Of a DNA stretch of 64,000 nucleotides, positions 28,375 to 38,595 are shown in pieces. The stretch is from Cytophaga sp. FL35. Its GTDB lineage: Bacteria > Bacteroidota > Bacteroidia > Flavobacteriales > Flavobacteriaceae. Location: positions 28,953-92,952 of the forward strand of contig NZ_JACSOH010000019.1 of NCBI RefSeq assembly GCF_014349235.1, read 5' to 3'. A program made the position numbers and the translations under genes. Numbering within the stretch: the first letter of the stretch is position 1; each line of letters starts with the position of its first letter. A model generated the notes under the pieces. That model made no database searches, was not told the origin of the DNA, and worked only from the letters and a program-made list of their open reading frames with translations.

Positions 28375-29072
28375 ATTTGAAAGTACGTTTTTCCACAATC
28401 CTATTTTTGACCGCTTTTCTGGTCAGTTGTAGTAATAATAATGAAGCCAATAAGGAGGTTGAAAAAGTGGTACCACCTGAATCTGCAACCTTGATCTTTC
28501 CAGTGAATGGGGAGGAGTGTTTGGAGGGCAATGTCATTTCAAGTTCCAAAAGTCGTCTTGTTTTTGATTGGAACAGTTCCGCAAATACGGATAGGTATAC
28601 GTTGGTGATCAACAATCTAATCTCTGGCGAAATTATTGAAACCAATACGCTTGAAAATTCCATCGGTGTTGTTTTAGACCGTAATACTCCCTATGAATGG
28701 TATGTTATATCAAAATCTGATGCTATTGAAGATGAAGTATACAGTGATAAATGGAGATTTTATAACGCAGGCGAAGGCGTAGTCAATTATGCCCCTTTTC
28801 CAGCGGAGGTTCAAGAACCTCAAATGGGCAGTACTGCAACGGGGCCGGTTACTTTACAATGGTTAGGTAAGGATGTTGATAGTGAAACACTTCATTATAA
28901 GATATATGTAGGCACAGAGAATCCGCCCAAAACTCTATTTGGCACTACTAGCATTCAAACTCTAGAGTTGCTGGACTTGGAACCTAATACCGTTTATTTT
29001 TGGAAAGTAATAAGTGAAGATGAAAAAGGGTTCACTTCAACTTCTCCCATTTTTGAGTTTAAGACTGAATAA
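28371..29072 (+). CDS. Fibronectin type III-like lipoprotein
   Basis: A 233-residue protein starting at GTG 28371, whose last two bases begin the TGA stop of the beta-helix gene (GTGA overlap), so translation is coupled. The lipobox is FLVSC. Two FN3-like beta-sandwich repeats are visible, about 40-125 and 130-233, each ending in the pattern NTPYEWYVISKS / NTVYFWKVISEDEKG. No catalytic motif is seen. It may anchor or bind the substrate of the secreted beta-helix protein. Confidence 0.75.
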   Translation: MNLKVRFSTILFLTAFLVSCSNNNEANKEVEKVVPPESATLIFPVNGEECLEGNVISSSKSRLVFDWNSSANTDRYTLVINNLISGEIIETNTLENSIGVVLDRNTPYEWYVISKSDAIEDEVYSDKWRFYNAGEGVVNYAPFPAEVQEPQMGSTATGPVTLQWLGKDVDSETLHYKIYVGTENPPKTLFGTTSIQTLELLDLEPNTVYFWKVISEDEKGFTSTSPIFEFKTE

Positions 29073-29136
29073 AGCACAGCAGATTGAATTTGAAACCCTA
29101 ATCCCAAAAGATGAAAATGACTTTACTTCCTCCTTA

Positions 29137-29685
29137 TCAATCTTCGGTAACGCTGCCCCAATTCTCACCTGTTTTAATGCGATAAAGCTGCATTTCAGAA
29201 ATGCCAAATTGCTTTGCGATCATTTTCAGTCGGGTTCTGCGATTAGGGTCGTTGATTTTTCTTTTGATAAGCTTTACTTTCGCCTCTGTAAGCTTGGAAT
29301 AGGTTCGTTTTCTAGGCTTGTTCTTATACTCAGGATTACTGAACTGGTGTTCCTCTTTTTCCTTTTTACTGACCCACTTTAGGTTTTCAACTTTATTATC
29401 GGTCTTTTTATAGTTGAGATGAATAACGTACTTGGCGTCATTTTGTTCCAGAAAATGCTCTGCAACAAGTTTATGAACGTAGCGGCACGTCCATTTTCGC
29501 GGTTGTTTCAAGCGCAAGCGAATAACTTGATAGCCATTTACAAAAGACTCTTTTGCTATTTCTTCTTTTTCACCTTTGCAGTTGATGACTCGGCCGTGAC
29601 TTGAAATTTTATAGCGTTCACTTTCCAATATTTTTTCATCAAATACGACCGTTTTCCATTGTTCGTTCCAGTAGCTCCTAATCAT
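29137..29685 (-). CDS. NUMOD4/HNH endonuclease-like protein
   Basis: A 182-residue protein with an N-terminal NUMOD4 motif (NEQWKTVVF, YKISSHGRVIN), an HNH-type core (CRYVHKLVAEHFL, then VIHLNYKKTDNKVENLKWVS) and a C-terminal HTH (RLKMIAKQFGISEMQLYRIKTG). This layout matches free-standing homing-endonuclease-like genes common in Bacteroidota and phages. The usual NH-D-N-xN spacing is altered to IHLNYKKTDN, so activity is uncertain. It sits alone between convergent and divergent operons and shows no link to glycan genes, so it may be a small mobile gene. Confidence 0.8.
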   Translation of the reverse strand: MIRSYWNEQWKTVVFDEKILESERYKISSHGRVINCKGEKEEIAKESFVNGYQVIRLRLKQPRKWTCRYVHKLVAEHFLEQNDAKYVIHLNYKKTDNKVENLKWVSKKEKEEHQFSNPEYKNKPRKRTYSKLTEAKVKLIKRKINDPNRRTRLKMIAKQFGISEMQLYRIKTGENWGSVTED

Positions 29686-29876
29686 TTTCTTTGGGGGTTG
29701 GTTTTTTAAATTGGTTTTGCAAAAATAGAAGGGATATATTTTCAGACAAGAATATACTAATTTTTAACCTTAAATATGCTGATTTTCAGTAGTTAAACAC
29801 AATTGTAAGGTGGGAAATCCTCAAATTGAAATAAAAATCTCACTTCATTTTCAAAAGGATTACAGGAAGAGGTAAG

Positions 29877-29915
29877 AAACCGAGGGTTTTCTCTTGGTAG
29901 AATAGCCCTCGGTTT
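29877..29915. terminator. Terminator hairpin 3' of the HAEPLYID gene
   Basis: Perfect 10-bp stem AAACCGAGGG / CCCTCGGTTT (29877-29886 with 29906-29915) with a 19-nt loop, located 25 nt after the stop of the minus-strand gene. The A/T ends allow use on either strand. The remaining bases of 29686-29939 show nothing else. Confidence 0.75.
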
Positions 29916-29939
29916 TAGCTTAATTCTTAAGTAAGGATT

Positions 29940-30767
29940 TTATTTTTGATGACCAGGCTCCCATATGAGTCTGAGAAATGAACTAAAACGTTGGTTTTCC
30001 CTACTGACCGGTATCCCTGCCACAATGCCGACCATAAAATTGTCTGCTATGCCTACTCTCATTTGAGGACGAATGGTCATATCAAAATCTTTTTTATCCA
30101 AGGTCTTGTTAAATTCTACACCAATAAAATTACGAGTGCCCGTAATCATATAATGAAAACTGGTATTGATATCATAGGTCACGTGAACATCATTGGTCTC
30201 AAAATGCTGTGCTATCATGGGACCAGTATAAACCAATGAATGAAAGTTGGTGCCCCATCGCTTGGCCACCACTAAAAAAGGATTGTAAACGTTTCCCATT
30301 ACTAAAGGCTTTCCAAAATTCTGAAAACTTGATAATTCAAATTCATTGATAAAACCAAGCGCCATAGAAGTGGCTGTGGCCTCATTTACAAAAAATGACC
30401 ATTGAGCCGCCACTTTTATGCTATTCAGTTGATTGGAAGGCACATCAGCACTGTCGGTTCCTTTTAATCTAGAGTAAAAGGTGAAGGGCAACTCGACTTC
30501 GAGTCCTAATCTATCTATGGGCGCCCATTCGTATTCAATAAGTGCTTCATAGGAATCAAAGTCCAGATTATCCGCAAGACCGAGGCCTAAGTTCCATTCT
30601 TTTTCGCCTTTTCGAGCTCCCAAATCGCGTATGAGGTCAATATACAGCGGTTCTGCATGCAACACTTTGACAGGTGCTTCTTTTTCCGCTGATCGATTTG
30701 TGGATTGCGCATAGGTATGAAGGGTTGTTGCCAAAATGAATGGCAAGACTAATTCTTTAAATTTCAT
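29940..30767 (-). CDS. HAEPLYID-family envelope protein
   Basis: A 275-residue exported protein (signal peptide ending HTYAQ) with the diagnostic block HAEPLYIDLIRDLG and following GLADNLDFDSYEALIEYEWAPIDRLGLEVELPF. The rest alternates beta strands with aromatic ends, as expected for an outer-membrane barrel (MTIRPQMRVGIADNFMVGIV, FLRLIWEPG). I recognise the family as conserved in Flavobacteriia but its function is unknown. It follows the small protein encoded at 30850-31233 by 82 nt in the same direction; the two are likely one operon. Confidence 0.75.
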   Translation of the reverse strand: MKFKELVLPFILATTLHTYAQSTNRSAEKEAPVKVLHAEPLYIDLIRDLGARKGEKEWNLGLGLADNLDFDSYEALIEYEWAPIDRLGLEVELPFTFYSRLKGTDSADVPSNQLNSIKVAAQWSFFVNEATATSMALGFINEFELSSFQNFGKPLVMGNVYNPFLVVAKRWGTNFHSLVYTGPMIAQHFETNDVHVTYDINTSFHYMITGTRNFIGVEFNKTLDKKDFDMTIRPQMRVGIADNFMVGIVAGIPVSRENQRFSSFLRLIWEPGHQK

Positions 30768-30849
30768 AATTTTTTTGATTTATTTAAAACAAAGTAAATG
30801 TCCCCAGTGATTGATTTTCAATGGGGTTAGGTTTCTACAGAGCAATAAA

Positions 30850-31233
30850 TCAAACCTTTGGTGGAGGCTTCACTTGTCCGAAATAACCCGAAGGGAGAAA
30901 AGCTAAGTACTCAGGAAAATTGGCCTTTAAATTCAAAGGAAAAACTAGGTTGTTTTCATCTTTAATTAAAGGCACTATAAAATCGACCTTGATGGTATTT
31001 TTTTGATTGGGTTCTTCAGAATCAGGGTCATCATGTTCTTGAATCGCATCTTCAAAACCTAATACCTTTTCCAGTACCAATTCAATAATACTCTCTTGGT
31101 CATTTATACTGAGATTCTCGGAAATCTCATTCGAATGGGCATCAGGGTTATCAATACTAATGTTTAGCAGGTATAACCCCATAAACCCCCAAAGGAATTT
31201 AGTAAAAATGTGATTTCGAAGCTTTCCGAACAT
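30850..31233 (-). CDS. Small single-pass membrane protein preceding the HAEPLYID gene
   Basis: A 127-residue protein. It opens with MFGKLRNHIFTKFLWGFMG, an N-terminal helix (about 10-28) that may be a membrane anchor or signal, followed by an acidic region (NLSINDQESIIELVLEKVLGFEDAIQEHDDPDSEEP) and a basic, proline-rich end. No catalytic motif is present. It probably works with the downstream outer-membrane protein; the acidic/histidine segment could bind metal, but this is only a suggestion. Confidence 0.65.
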   Translation of the reverse strand: MFGKLRNHIFTKFLWGFMGLYLLNISIDNPDAHSNEISENLSINDQESIIELVLEKVLGFEDAIQEHDDPDSEEPNQKNTIKVDFIVPLIKDENNLVFPLNLKANFPEYLAFLPSGYFGQVKPPPKV

Positions 31234-31414
31234 GCGGGCAAATTTACTATTTCAAAGCAATTTAAAAACGTAATAACTTCTTAAATCTTGATGAGTGTTA
31301 AGGCATTCTCAGGATAGTACAGGATAGCGGCAAGCACTATTTTGCGTATGTTCGAAAGTTCCCAGTTTTCGGGACTTTGCCAAACTTTTGAATACTTTCA
31401 AACATTATCGTTAT

Positions 31415-34400
31415 ATGAATCTGATAACCAAAGTGGTGCGGTGTGCTGCTATCTTGTTTTTCATTTTAATCTCTATTCCACTTGGTGCCCAAAAGAAGCA
31501 ATTGGACAAGAGGCCCAATATAATTTTCATTCTTACAGATGACCAACGCTTTGATGCCTTAGGATATGCTGGAAATAAATTGATATCCACCCCGGAGATG
31601 GACCGATTGGCCAAACAAGGTACCTATTTTAAAAATGCCATGGTATCTACGCCTATTTGTGCGGCTAGTAGAGCCAGTATTCTTACCGGTTTATATGAAA
31701 GAACCCACGGGTATAATTTTCAGACCGGAAATATTAGGTCATCTTATATGGCTACATCCTACCCTAGGATATTGAAAGAAAATGGCTATCGCACCGCGTT
31801 CTACGGAAAATATGGAGTTAGATATGATTCCTTGGCCAAACAGTTTGATGATTTTGAATCCTACGATAGAAATGGTGCTTATAAAGATAAACGGGGCTAC
31901 TACTATAAAACCATTGGTAAAGATACGGTTCATCTAACGAGGTACACGGGTCAGCAGGCGCTTGACTTTATAGAAAACGCCGCAACTGAATCCCCATTTT
32001 GTCTTTCCCTAAGTTTTAGTGCGCCACACGCCCATGATGCCGCAGAAGACCAGTATTTCTGGCAAAAAGAGAGCGACGGTCTGTTGGCTCAAACTACCGT
32101 TCCTGATCCTGAACTAGGGAAGGAGAAGTATTTTCTAGAACAGCCAAAATTCGTAAGGGAAGGTTTTAATCGCACCCGTTGGTATTGGCGTTATGACACC
32201 CCGGAAAAGTATCAGCATAGCGTGAAGGGCTATTACCGCATGATTTCGGGAATCGACAGGGAGTTAGGTAAAATCAGGAAGCTTTTAGAGGAAAAAGGTC
32301 TAGATGAAAACACAATAATAATTCTTATGGGTGATAATGGCTATTTTCTAGGCGAACGCCAACTGGCCGGTAAATGGTTAATGTACGATAATTCAGTTCG
32401 CGTGCCTTTAATTGTTTTCGACCCTAGGGAACGAAAACAAAAAGATAGCGAAGCAATGGTGCTAAATGTGGATGTGCCTTCTACCATTTTAGATTTTGCG
32501 GGAATTACTGCACCCCAAGAATGGCATGGAAAAAGTCTAAAGCCATTGCTAAATGGAGGAAACAGAAATACGCTGCGTGATACCGTTTTAATAGAACATA
32601 TATGGGAAATTGAGAATATTCCGCCCAGCGAAGGCGTGAGGACTAAAGATTGGAAGTATTTTAGATACGTAAACGACCAAACCGTTGAGGAACTCTATTA
32701 TCTTAAAGATGACCCCAAGGAAACAAAGAACTTGGCCCTAAACCCTATATATGTCCAAAAACTCTCTACTTTTCGCAAAAAGACCGATGAACTAATTGAG
32801 AAGTTTTCGGACGGACTTTTGAGTGGTCCCACCAACTTGACGGTGGAAATGATCAGACAACCTGGGGAAAGTAAGATATTGGATTTAAACCCGGAATTTG
32901 GTTGGGAAGTACCAACTGCTGCAGTGCTACAATCCGCATATCAAATTCTACTGGCTTCATCACAGGAAAACATCGATAGGAATATTGGGGATATATGGAA
33001 CAGCGGACAGGTTAGAAGTGGTCGTTCCAACAATATCGCTTTAGCGAAAGAACCTTTGGAAAGAGGGGAATCCTATTTTTGGAAGGTACGCATTTGGGAT
33101 GAGGATAATCGTTTATCGGCCTATTCAAAGACGCAAAAATTTGTCACTTCCAGACGACCGGATAAAACTATTACAACGGCAAATAAATTTCAGATAGACA
33201 GCATCCACCCTCAAACACTGGAAAAAAGAGATCAGTTTTATTTTATGGATTTTGGCAAAGATGCCTTCGCTACCCTTAATTTCAAATACAGGGCAAAAGA
33301 GCCTCACACTTTAACTTTTAGAATTGGAGAGCAATTGGAAAATGGCAACATAAACCGAACTCCTGATAAAAGAAGCCATATTCGTTTCCAAGAGATTGAA
33401 ATAGCTGTAAGCCCTGAAAAAACGGAATACCAGCTACCCGTTAAAATAAACAAAAGAAACACACTCCCAGGTAAGGCATTGCCATTACCGAAAGGTTTTC
33501 CTGTTTTAATGCCATTTAGGTATGCTGAGGTGGAAGGGGCCAAAGAACCTTTGAAAAAGGAGGGTTTTACGCAATTGGCTTTTCATAGTTATTGGGAAGA
33601 TGATACCAGCAGTTTCACAAGTGACGATGCTGTTTTAAATCAAGTGTGGGATTTGTGCAAATACTCTATAAAGGCCACCACTTTTAATGGACTGTATGTA
33701 GATGGTGACCGAGAGCGAATTCCCTATGAAGCGGATGCCTATCTCAATCAGTTAAGTCATTATACCACAGACAGGGAGTATGCCATTGCCCGGCAGACTA
33801 TTGAATATTTCATGGAAAACCCCACATGGCCCACAGAGTGGCAGCAGCATGTGGCCCTCATGTTTTATGCAGATTACATGTATACCGGTAATACGGAACT
33901 GATTGAGAAATACTATGAACAGTTAAAGCATAAAACCCTATATGCATTGGCAAGGGAAGACGGACTCATTACTTCCGATAAAATGAATCCAGAACTCATG
34001 AAAAAACTAGGTTTTCCGGATGATTTGAAGGAAACCTTTAGGGATATTGTTGATTGGCCACCTGCCAATTGGGGAGGCGACCCCAATGTTACCGGTGAGC
34101 GTGACGGTTTTGATTTTAAGCCATATAATACGGTTGTGAACAGTTTTTATTATCAAAATATGTTAATAATGGCCGAGTTCGCCACCTTACTTGGTAAAGA
34201 CCAAGAAGCCCTTGATTATGAGATGCGGGCATTGAAAGCAAAGAAAGCTATCAATGAAAAGCTATTTGATGCTACAACCGGCGCCTATGTTGATGGGGAG
34301 GGCTCTAACCACTCTTCTATTCATGCCAATATGTTGCCTTTGGCTTTTGGTATCGTGCCGGAGAAACACAAAAAATCCGTCATTGACTTCATTAAATCAC

Positions 34401-34945
34401 GTGGAATGGCCTGTAGCGTTTATGGTGCGCAATATTTGATGGATGGTTTGTACAGGGCCGGTGCTGGCGATTATGCATTGGATTTGCTTACTTCCACTAC
34501 AGACCGTAGTTGGTACAATATGATCCGTATTGGCTCGACCATTACTTTAGAGGCTTGGGATATGAAATATAAACCTAATGCCGATTGGAACCATGCTTGG
34601 GGAGCTGTTCCTGCCAATAGTATTCCTAGGGGGCTATGGGGAATTCAACCATTGAAACCAGGGTTCAAAGTAGCACAAATTAGACCACAACTTTCACGTT
34701 TGACCGAGAGTTCTATTGAAGTGCCCACCCTTTTAGGAAGTATAAAAGCGGATTATAAAAAAGTGAATAATCGTCTGCAACGATACACGATTGAGATTCC
34801 TGCGAATATGGTAGCTGAATTTACTTTGGTAGATACCGAAGGTAAATCCGTTTCCCATAACGGTCAGAAAGTCAATCCGAATTTCACTTCCGTAAGACTT
34901 ACTCCAGGAAAGCATAAAATTGAACTGGCTATTAATTCCTTTTAA
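31415..34945 (+). CDS. Bifunctional sulfatase / GH78 alpha-L-rhamnosidase
   Basis: From the ATG at 31415 (an earlier TTG at 31388 is rejected) the protein has 1176 residues with a signal peptide ending in LGAQ. Residues about 28-470 form an S1 sulfatase: [18 protein letters not shown], formylglycine motif CAASR (Cys82), and [19 protein letters not shown]. Residues about 475-1176 form a GH78 enzyme: an FN3-like domain with FGWEVP and [13 protein letters not shown], a barrel with DGDRER (763-768), PYEAD, and TLEAWD (Glu1046) and [18 protein letters not shown]. Fusions of this type are known from ulvan-degrading flavobacteria, where sulfate is removed before rhamnose is cleaved. Followed 50 nt later by a GH105 gene. 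Confidence 0.93.
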   Translation: MNLITKVVRCAAILFFILISIPLGAQKKQLDKRPNIIFILTDDQRFDALGYAGNKLISTPEMDRLAKQGTYFKNAMVSTPICAASRASILTGLYERTHGYNFQTGNIRSSYMATSYPRILKENGYRTAFYGKYGVRYDSLAKQFDDFESYDRNGAYKDKRGYYYKTIGKDTVHLTRYTGQQALDFIENAATESPFCLSLSFSAPHAHDAAEDQYFWQKESDGLLAQTTVPDPELGKEKYFLEQPKFVREGFNRTRWYWRYDTPEKYQHSVKGYYRMISGIDRELGKIRKLLEEKGLDENTIIILMGDNGYFLGERQLAGKWLMYDNSVRVPLIVFDPRERKQKDSEAMVLNVDVPSTILDFAGITAPQEWHGKSLKPLLNGGNRNTLRDTVLIEHIWEIENIPPSEGVRTKDWKYFRYVNDQTVEELYYLKDDPKETKNLALNPIYVQKLSTFRKKTDELIEKFSDGLLSGPTNLTVEMIRQPGESKILDLNPEFGWEVPTAAVLQSAYQILLASSQENIDRNIGDIWNSGQVRSGRSNNIALAKEPLERGESYFWKVRIWDEDNRLSAYSKTQKFVTSRRPDKTITTANKFQIDSIHPQTLEKRDQFYFMDFGKDAFATLNFKYRAKEPHTLTFRIGEQLENGNINRTPDKRSHIRFQEIEIAVSPEKTEYQLPVKINKRNTLPGKALPLPKGFPVLMPFRYAEVEGAKEPLKKEGFTQLAFHSYWEDDTSSFTSDDAVLNQVWDLCKYSIKATTFNGLYVDGDRERIPYEADAYLNQLSHYTTDREYAIARQTIEYFMENPTWPTEWQQHVALMFYADYMYTGNTELIEKYYEQLKHKTLYALAREDGLITSDKMNPELMKKLGFPDDLKETFRDIVDWPPANWGGDPNVTGERDGFDFKPYNTVVNSFYYQNMLIMAEFATLLGKDQEALDYEMRALKAKKAINEKLFDATTGAYVDGEGSNHSSIHANMLPLAFGIVPEKHKKSVIDFIKSRGMACSVYGAQYLMDGLYRAGAGDYALDLLTSTTDRSWYNMIRIGSTITLEAWDMKYKPNADWNHAWGAVPANSIPRGLWGIQPLKPGFKVAQIRPQLSRLTESSIEVPTLLGSIKADYKKVNNRLQRYTIEIPANMVAEFTLVDTEGKSVSHNGQKVNPNFTSVRLTPGKHKIELAINSF

Positions 34946-34995
34946 ATATTTAGTACTTTAATAATCTTCAATTCAACAACTTAATACTCAACTTT

Positions 34996-36114
34996 ATGAT
35001 TCACATGATTCGTTTGATCAAATATGTCATCAGACTACTGCCTGTAATTTCCATTACTTTTCTGACCGCCCAAAAAATTGATACTAAAAACGTAGAAGCA
35101 TCGATGGTCAAGGCTATGGAGTGGCAAGAACAACATCCTATTTTTACTTCGGCTCCTACCGACTGGACCAATGGTGCCTATTATGTAGGGGTAACCAAAG
35201 CACATGAATCTACTAATAACCCCATTTTCTCTGCTGCTTTAAAAAACATGGGCTACCAAAATGAATGGAAACCTTGGGACCGTTTTTACCATGCAGATGA
35301 TATTATTATTTCCTATTCCTATCTCTATGTGAACGAGATTAGAAAGGGAATGGTTGACTTAGAGCCTACGGAACGATTTTTAACAGATCATCTTTACAAG
35401 CCGCATCCGTGGAGAGAAGGTATAGAAGGTAAAGACCAACAAATTTTATGGTGGTGGTGTGATGCTCTTTTTATGGCGCCACCGGTACTCACCGTATATT
35501 CAAAATTGACCAGTGACCGCTCGTATTTGGATAAAATGCATGAGCTGTACCTCGAGACATATGATTTGTTATATGATAAGGAGGAACACTTGTTTGCTCG
35601 TGACATCCGTTTTTTATGGAAGGGAACCGAGGAGGATTTGAAAGAAGAGAATGGGAAAAAGATTTTCTGGTCCCGTGGAAATGGTTGGGTAATTGGGGGG
35701 CTTGCCTTGATTTTGGAGGATATGCCCAAAGATTATCAACACCGTAATTTCTATTTGAACCTTTACAAAGAGATGGCGGCCAAAATAAAGGAGGTACAAC
35801 ATTCCGATGGTTTATGGAGAACCAGTTTGTTATCTCCAGAATCGTATGATCACGGTGAAGTGAGTGGTAGCGGTTTTTACACTTTTGCCCTTACTTGGGG
35901 AATCAATAACGGTATTTTGAACAAAAAAGAATACACCCCAGTGGTAACCAAAGCATGGAATGCCTTGCAAAAATGCCAAAAGGAAAATGGTATGGTTGGT
36001 TGGGTACAAGATATTGGAGCTAGTCCAGAGCCAGCTTCCGCTGACAGCTGGCAAAATTTTGGTACCGGAGCTTTTTTATTGGCCGGTAGTGAAATCTTAA
36101 AATTAGGTAACTAG
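34996..36114 (+). CDS. GH105 unsaturated uronyl hydrolase
   Basis: A 372-residue protein with a signal peptide (about 1-26, ending FLTAQ) and an (alpha/alpha)6 barrel of family GH105/GH88. The motif [12 protein letters not shown] carries the catalytic Asp156 (equivalent to Asp143 of YteR), with [17 protein letters not shown] and [20 protein letters not shown] further on. These enzymes hydrate the 4,5-unsaturated uronic acid left at the non-reducing end by polysaccharide lyases. Pairing with a sulfatase-rhamnosidase indicates oligosaccharides from ulvan or a similar rhamnose/uronate polymer. No lyase is recognised in the window. Confidence 0.93.
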   Translation: MIHMIRLIKYVIRLLPVISITFLTAQKIDTKNVEASMVKAMEWQEQHPIFTSAPTDWTNGAYYVGVTKAHESTNNPIFSAALKNMGYQNEWKPWDRFYHADDIIISYSYLYVNEIRKGMVDLEPTERFLTDHLYKPHPWREGIEGKDQQILWWWCDALFMAPPVLTVYSKLTSDRSYLDKMHELYLETYDLLYDKEEHLFARDIRFLWKGTEEDLKEENGKKIFWSRGNGWVIGGLALILEDMPKDYQHRNFYLNLYKEMAAKIKEVQHSDGLWRTSLLSPESYDHGEVSGSGFYTFALTWGINNGILNKKEYTPVVTKAWNALQKCQKENGMVGWVQDIGASPEPASADSWQNFGTGAFLLAGSEILKLGN

Positions 36115-36131
36115 TTGATAAAACATTTCAG

Positions 36132-37439
36132 ATGAAAAACAAGGGGGAAAATAAAAACCAAAATTCGGGCTTTTCAAGGAGGAAATTTTTGAAGAATACA
36201 GCTTTTGCAGCGGGGTTGGTCACCATTGTACCCAGGCACGTTCTGGGGCGTGGATTCACGTCACCTAATGATAAAATTAATTTGGGTTATATCGGGTTGG
36301 GTAAACAAGGAGGTATACTTTCTAGATTCTTCACTACTGAGACCCAGGCACAAATAGTTGCAGGAAGTGATGTGTGGACGGCAAAACGTGATGGATTTAA
36401 AAAAATAGTTGAAGGTTATTATGCTGAAAAGCGTGGGGTTACCAATTACAATGGGGTGACCACCTATTTGCAGTACAAGGAAATGCTGGAGGACAAAAAT
36501 ATTGATGGAATTGTGGTGGCGACCCCAGACCATTGGCATGCCATTCAATCAATTGATGCAATGAACACCGGGAAAGATGTGTATTGTGAAAAACCTTTGA
36601 CCAATACCATTGTTGAAGGAAGAATGATGGTAGACGCAGCCAAAAAGAATAATACCGTTTTGCAGGTAGGGAGTATGCAGCGTTCTTGGGAGAAATTTCA
36701 AAAAGCCCAAGAAATTGTCAGTACCGGAAAATTGGGAGAGATTAAAAAAGTTCTGGTAAATGTAGGTGACCCGGCGAGGGCTTACGACCTTCCTGCAGAA
36801 CCCACGCCCAATGGTATCGATTGGAATTTATGGTGCGGACCGGCGCCTTTATTGACCTATCATCATAGCATAGCACCCCAAGTGGTTGAAAAATATCCTG
36901 ACTGGCGCGATTTCAAGGAAACCGGAGGAGGAATTTTAACGGACTGGGGCGCCCATATGTTCGATATTGCCCAATGGTGTTTGGGAATGGATAGGACAGG
37001 TCCCGTAAAATTTATTCCTCCAAAAGACTCTAAGGCAGTTAGAGGTTTAAAGATGTTCTATGAAAATGGAATAGAAATGGTGCATGAAGATTTTGGTAGG
37101 GGATGGGCCGTACGTTTTATGGGTTCCGAAGGTACAATGGACGTAAGTAGGGGTTTTATAGAAACCACTCCCGCCAATATCTTAATGCCTAACGGAGGAG
37201 ACCCTAAAGAAAAATTTAACGATAGGGGCAATCATTATCAAAATTGGCTCTCCGCTATGAAAGATCGCAGTAAACCATTGGTAGATGTAGAGACCGGTCA
37301 CCGTTCTGCAACCGTGGGTAATGTTGCCAATATTGCCTATGAATTGGGAAGGACTTTAGAGTGGAATCCCGTAAAGGAAAAATTCAAGGGCGATAAGGAA
37401 GCCAATAGGCTTAGAAAGCGAAAGAATAGAAAGTATTAA
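36132..37439 (+). CDS. Tat-exported Gfo/Idh/MocA oxidoreductase, copy 1
   Basis: A 435-residue protein. The N-terminus has a clear Tat motif (FSRRKFLKNTAFAAGLVTIV, cleavage near HVLG). A Rossmann domain follows (INLGYIGLGKQGG), with the family motif CEKPLTNTIVEGRMM containing the catalytic Lys, and a C-terminal dehydratase-like beta-sheet domain. It lies 17 nt after the GH105 gene, making three genes in one operon, and is followed by a strong terminator. A periplasmic NAD(P)-dependent enzyme implies tightly bound cofactor. Its substrate may be a released uronate or a sugar of the same glycan, or a glycoside to be oxidised at C3. Confidence 0.9.
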   Translation: MKNKGENKNQNSGFSRRKFLKNTAFAAGLVTIVPRHVLGRGFTSPNDKINLGYIGLGKQGGILSRFFTTETQAQIVAGSDVWTAKRDGFKKIVEGYYAEKRGVTNYNGVTTYLQYKEMLEDKNIDGIVVATPDHWHAIQSIDAMNTGKDVYCEKPLTNTIVEGRMMVDAAKKNNTVLQVGSMQRSWEKFQKAQEIVSTGKLGEIKKVLVNVGDPARAYDLPAEPTPNGIDWNLWCGPAPLLTYHHSIAPQVVEKYPDWRDFKETGGGILTDWGAHMFDIAQWCLGMDRTGPVKFIPPKDSKAVRGLKMFYENGIEMVHEDFGRGWAVRFMGSEGTMDVSRGFIETTPANILMPNGGDPKEKFNDRGNHYQNWLSAMKDRSKPLVDVETGHRSATVGNVANIAYELGRTLEWNPVKEKFKGDKEANRLRKRKNRKY

Positions 37440-37463
37440 GATCAACCAACTACACTTAACTAA

Positions 37464-37495
37464 AAATGGCGCCCAGTTGAAAGGCGCCATTTTTT
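37464..37495. terminator. Bidirectional intrinsic terminator
   Basis: Perfect 10-bp stem AAATGGCGCC / GGCGCCATTT (37464-37473 with 37483-37492), 9-nt loop, T run on one side and A run on the other. It lies between the convergent Gfo/Idh/MocA and fcl genes and can serve both. Confidence 0.9.
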
Positions 37496-37511
37496 ATCAT
37501 AATTACTAGAG

Positions 37512-38594
37512 TTAGCTAGTATACCATTGATACATTTGTGAGATTCCGTCTTCAAGCTCTATATTATGTTTCCAACCTAATTCGTGCAACTTACTCACAT
37601 CGGTAAGCTTTTTCATGGTACCATCAGGTTTATCGGCATTAAATTGTAAACTTCCGTCAAAACCAACCTGCCTTTTGATGGTTTCTGCCAATTCTTTAAT
37701 AGAAACATCTTTACCTGTACCAATATTGATATGGGTATTTCTTATTTCTTTTTGACCGGACTCATACGTATCCTCAAAATTTCTGTTTTCCATGATAAAG
37801 ACACAAGCCTCGGCCATATCCTCAGACCAAAGAAATTCGCGCATCGGCTTACCGCTTCCCCAAATCTCGACAGATACACCATCTTTTCCCGTGGTGACGC
37901 CGTATTTATTAAGTATTTGAAGAATAGCTTCTTCATCAGCCTTTTCATCAACGGATTCTATGGGACGGTTTTTTAAATCAGCTCTAATAGCTTCCCAATC
38001 GTTTTGTTCCAAGGCCTTTCCTAAATGCATTTTCCTGATAAGGGCAGGAAGCACATGGGATTTTTCCAAGTCAAAATTATCATTTGGTCCGTATAGATTG
38101 GTAGGCATTACAGAGATGTAGTTGGTGCCGTACTGCAAATTGTAACTTTCACAAAGTTTGATTCCCGCTATTTTGGCGATGGCATACGGTTCATTGGTAT
38201 ATTCCAAAACATCCGTAAGAAGATAAGCTTCTTTCATTGGTTGCGGACATTCTTTGGGATAGATACAGGTACTCCCCAGGAACAATAACTTTTTGACACC
38301 GTTTAGGTAACTGTGGTGAACCACATTATTTTGAATCATAAGATTCGAGTAAATAAAATCACCACGGTAGGTATTGTTGGCCACAATACCACCTACTTTC
38401 GCAGCAGCCAAAAAAACATAGTCCGGTTTTTCTTCGGCAAAAAACCTGCCAACCGCATTGGCATCTACCAAATCCAATTCGGCATGTGTTCTTAACAAGA
38501 AATTGGAATAACCTTTCGCTTTGAGTTGTTTTAGAATGGCACTGCCCACCAAACCTCTATGGCCAGCTATATAAATTTTGGAATTTTTATCCAT
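37512..38594 (-). CDS. fcl: GDP-L-fucose synthase
   Basis: A 360-residue SDR enzyme converting GDP-4-keto-6-deoxy-D-mannose to GDP-L-fucose by epimerisation and NADPH reduction. Visible motifs are the Rossmann glycine run AGHRGLVGSAI, LFLGSTCIYP with the catalytic Ser and Cys, and EPYAIAKIAG with the YxxxK pair. It starts 1 nt after the gmd stop codon, so the two form an operon. An insertion around residues 200-230 (DLKNRPIESVDEKADEEAIL) is longer than in the enterobacterial enzyme. GDP-fucose is a biosynthetic donor for envelope glycans or protein glycosylation, not a catabolic intermediate. Confidence 0.95.
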   Translation of the reverse strand: MDKNSKIYIAGHRGLVGSAILKQLKAKGYSNFLLRTHAELDLVDANAVGRFFAEEKPDYVFLAAAKVGGIVANNTYRGDFIYSNLMIQNNVVHHSYLNGVKKLLFLGSTCIYPKECPQPMKEAYLLTDVLEYTNEPYAIAKIAGIKLCESYNLQYGTNYISVMPTNLYGPNDNFDLEKSHVLPALIRKMHLGKALEQNDWEAIRADLKNRPIESVDEKADEEAILQILNKYGVTTGKDGVSVEIWGSGKPMREFLWSEDMAEACVFIMENRNFEDTYESGQKEIRNTHINIGTGKDVSIKELAETIKRQVGFDGSLQFNADKPDGTMKKLTDVSKLHELGWKHNIELEDGISQMYQWYTS

Positions 38595-38595
38595 T

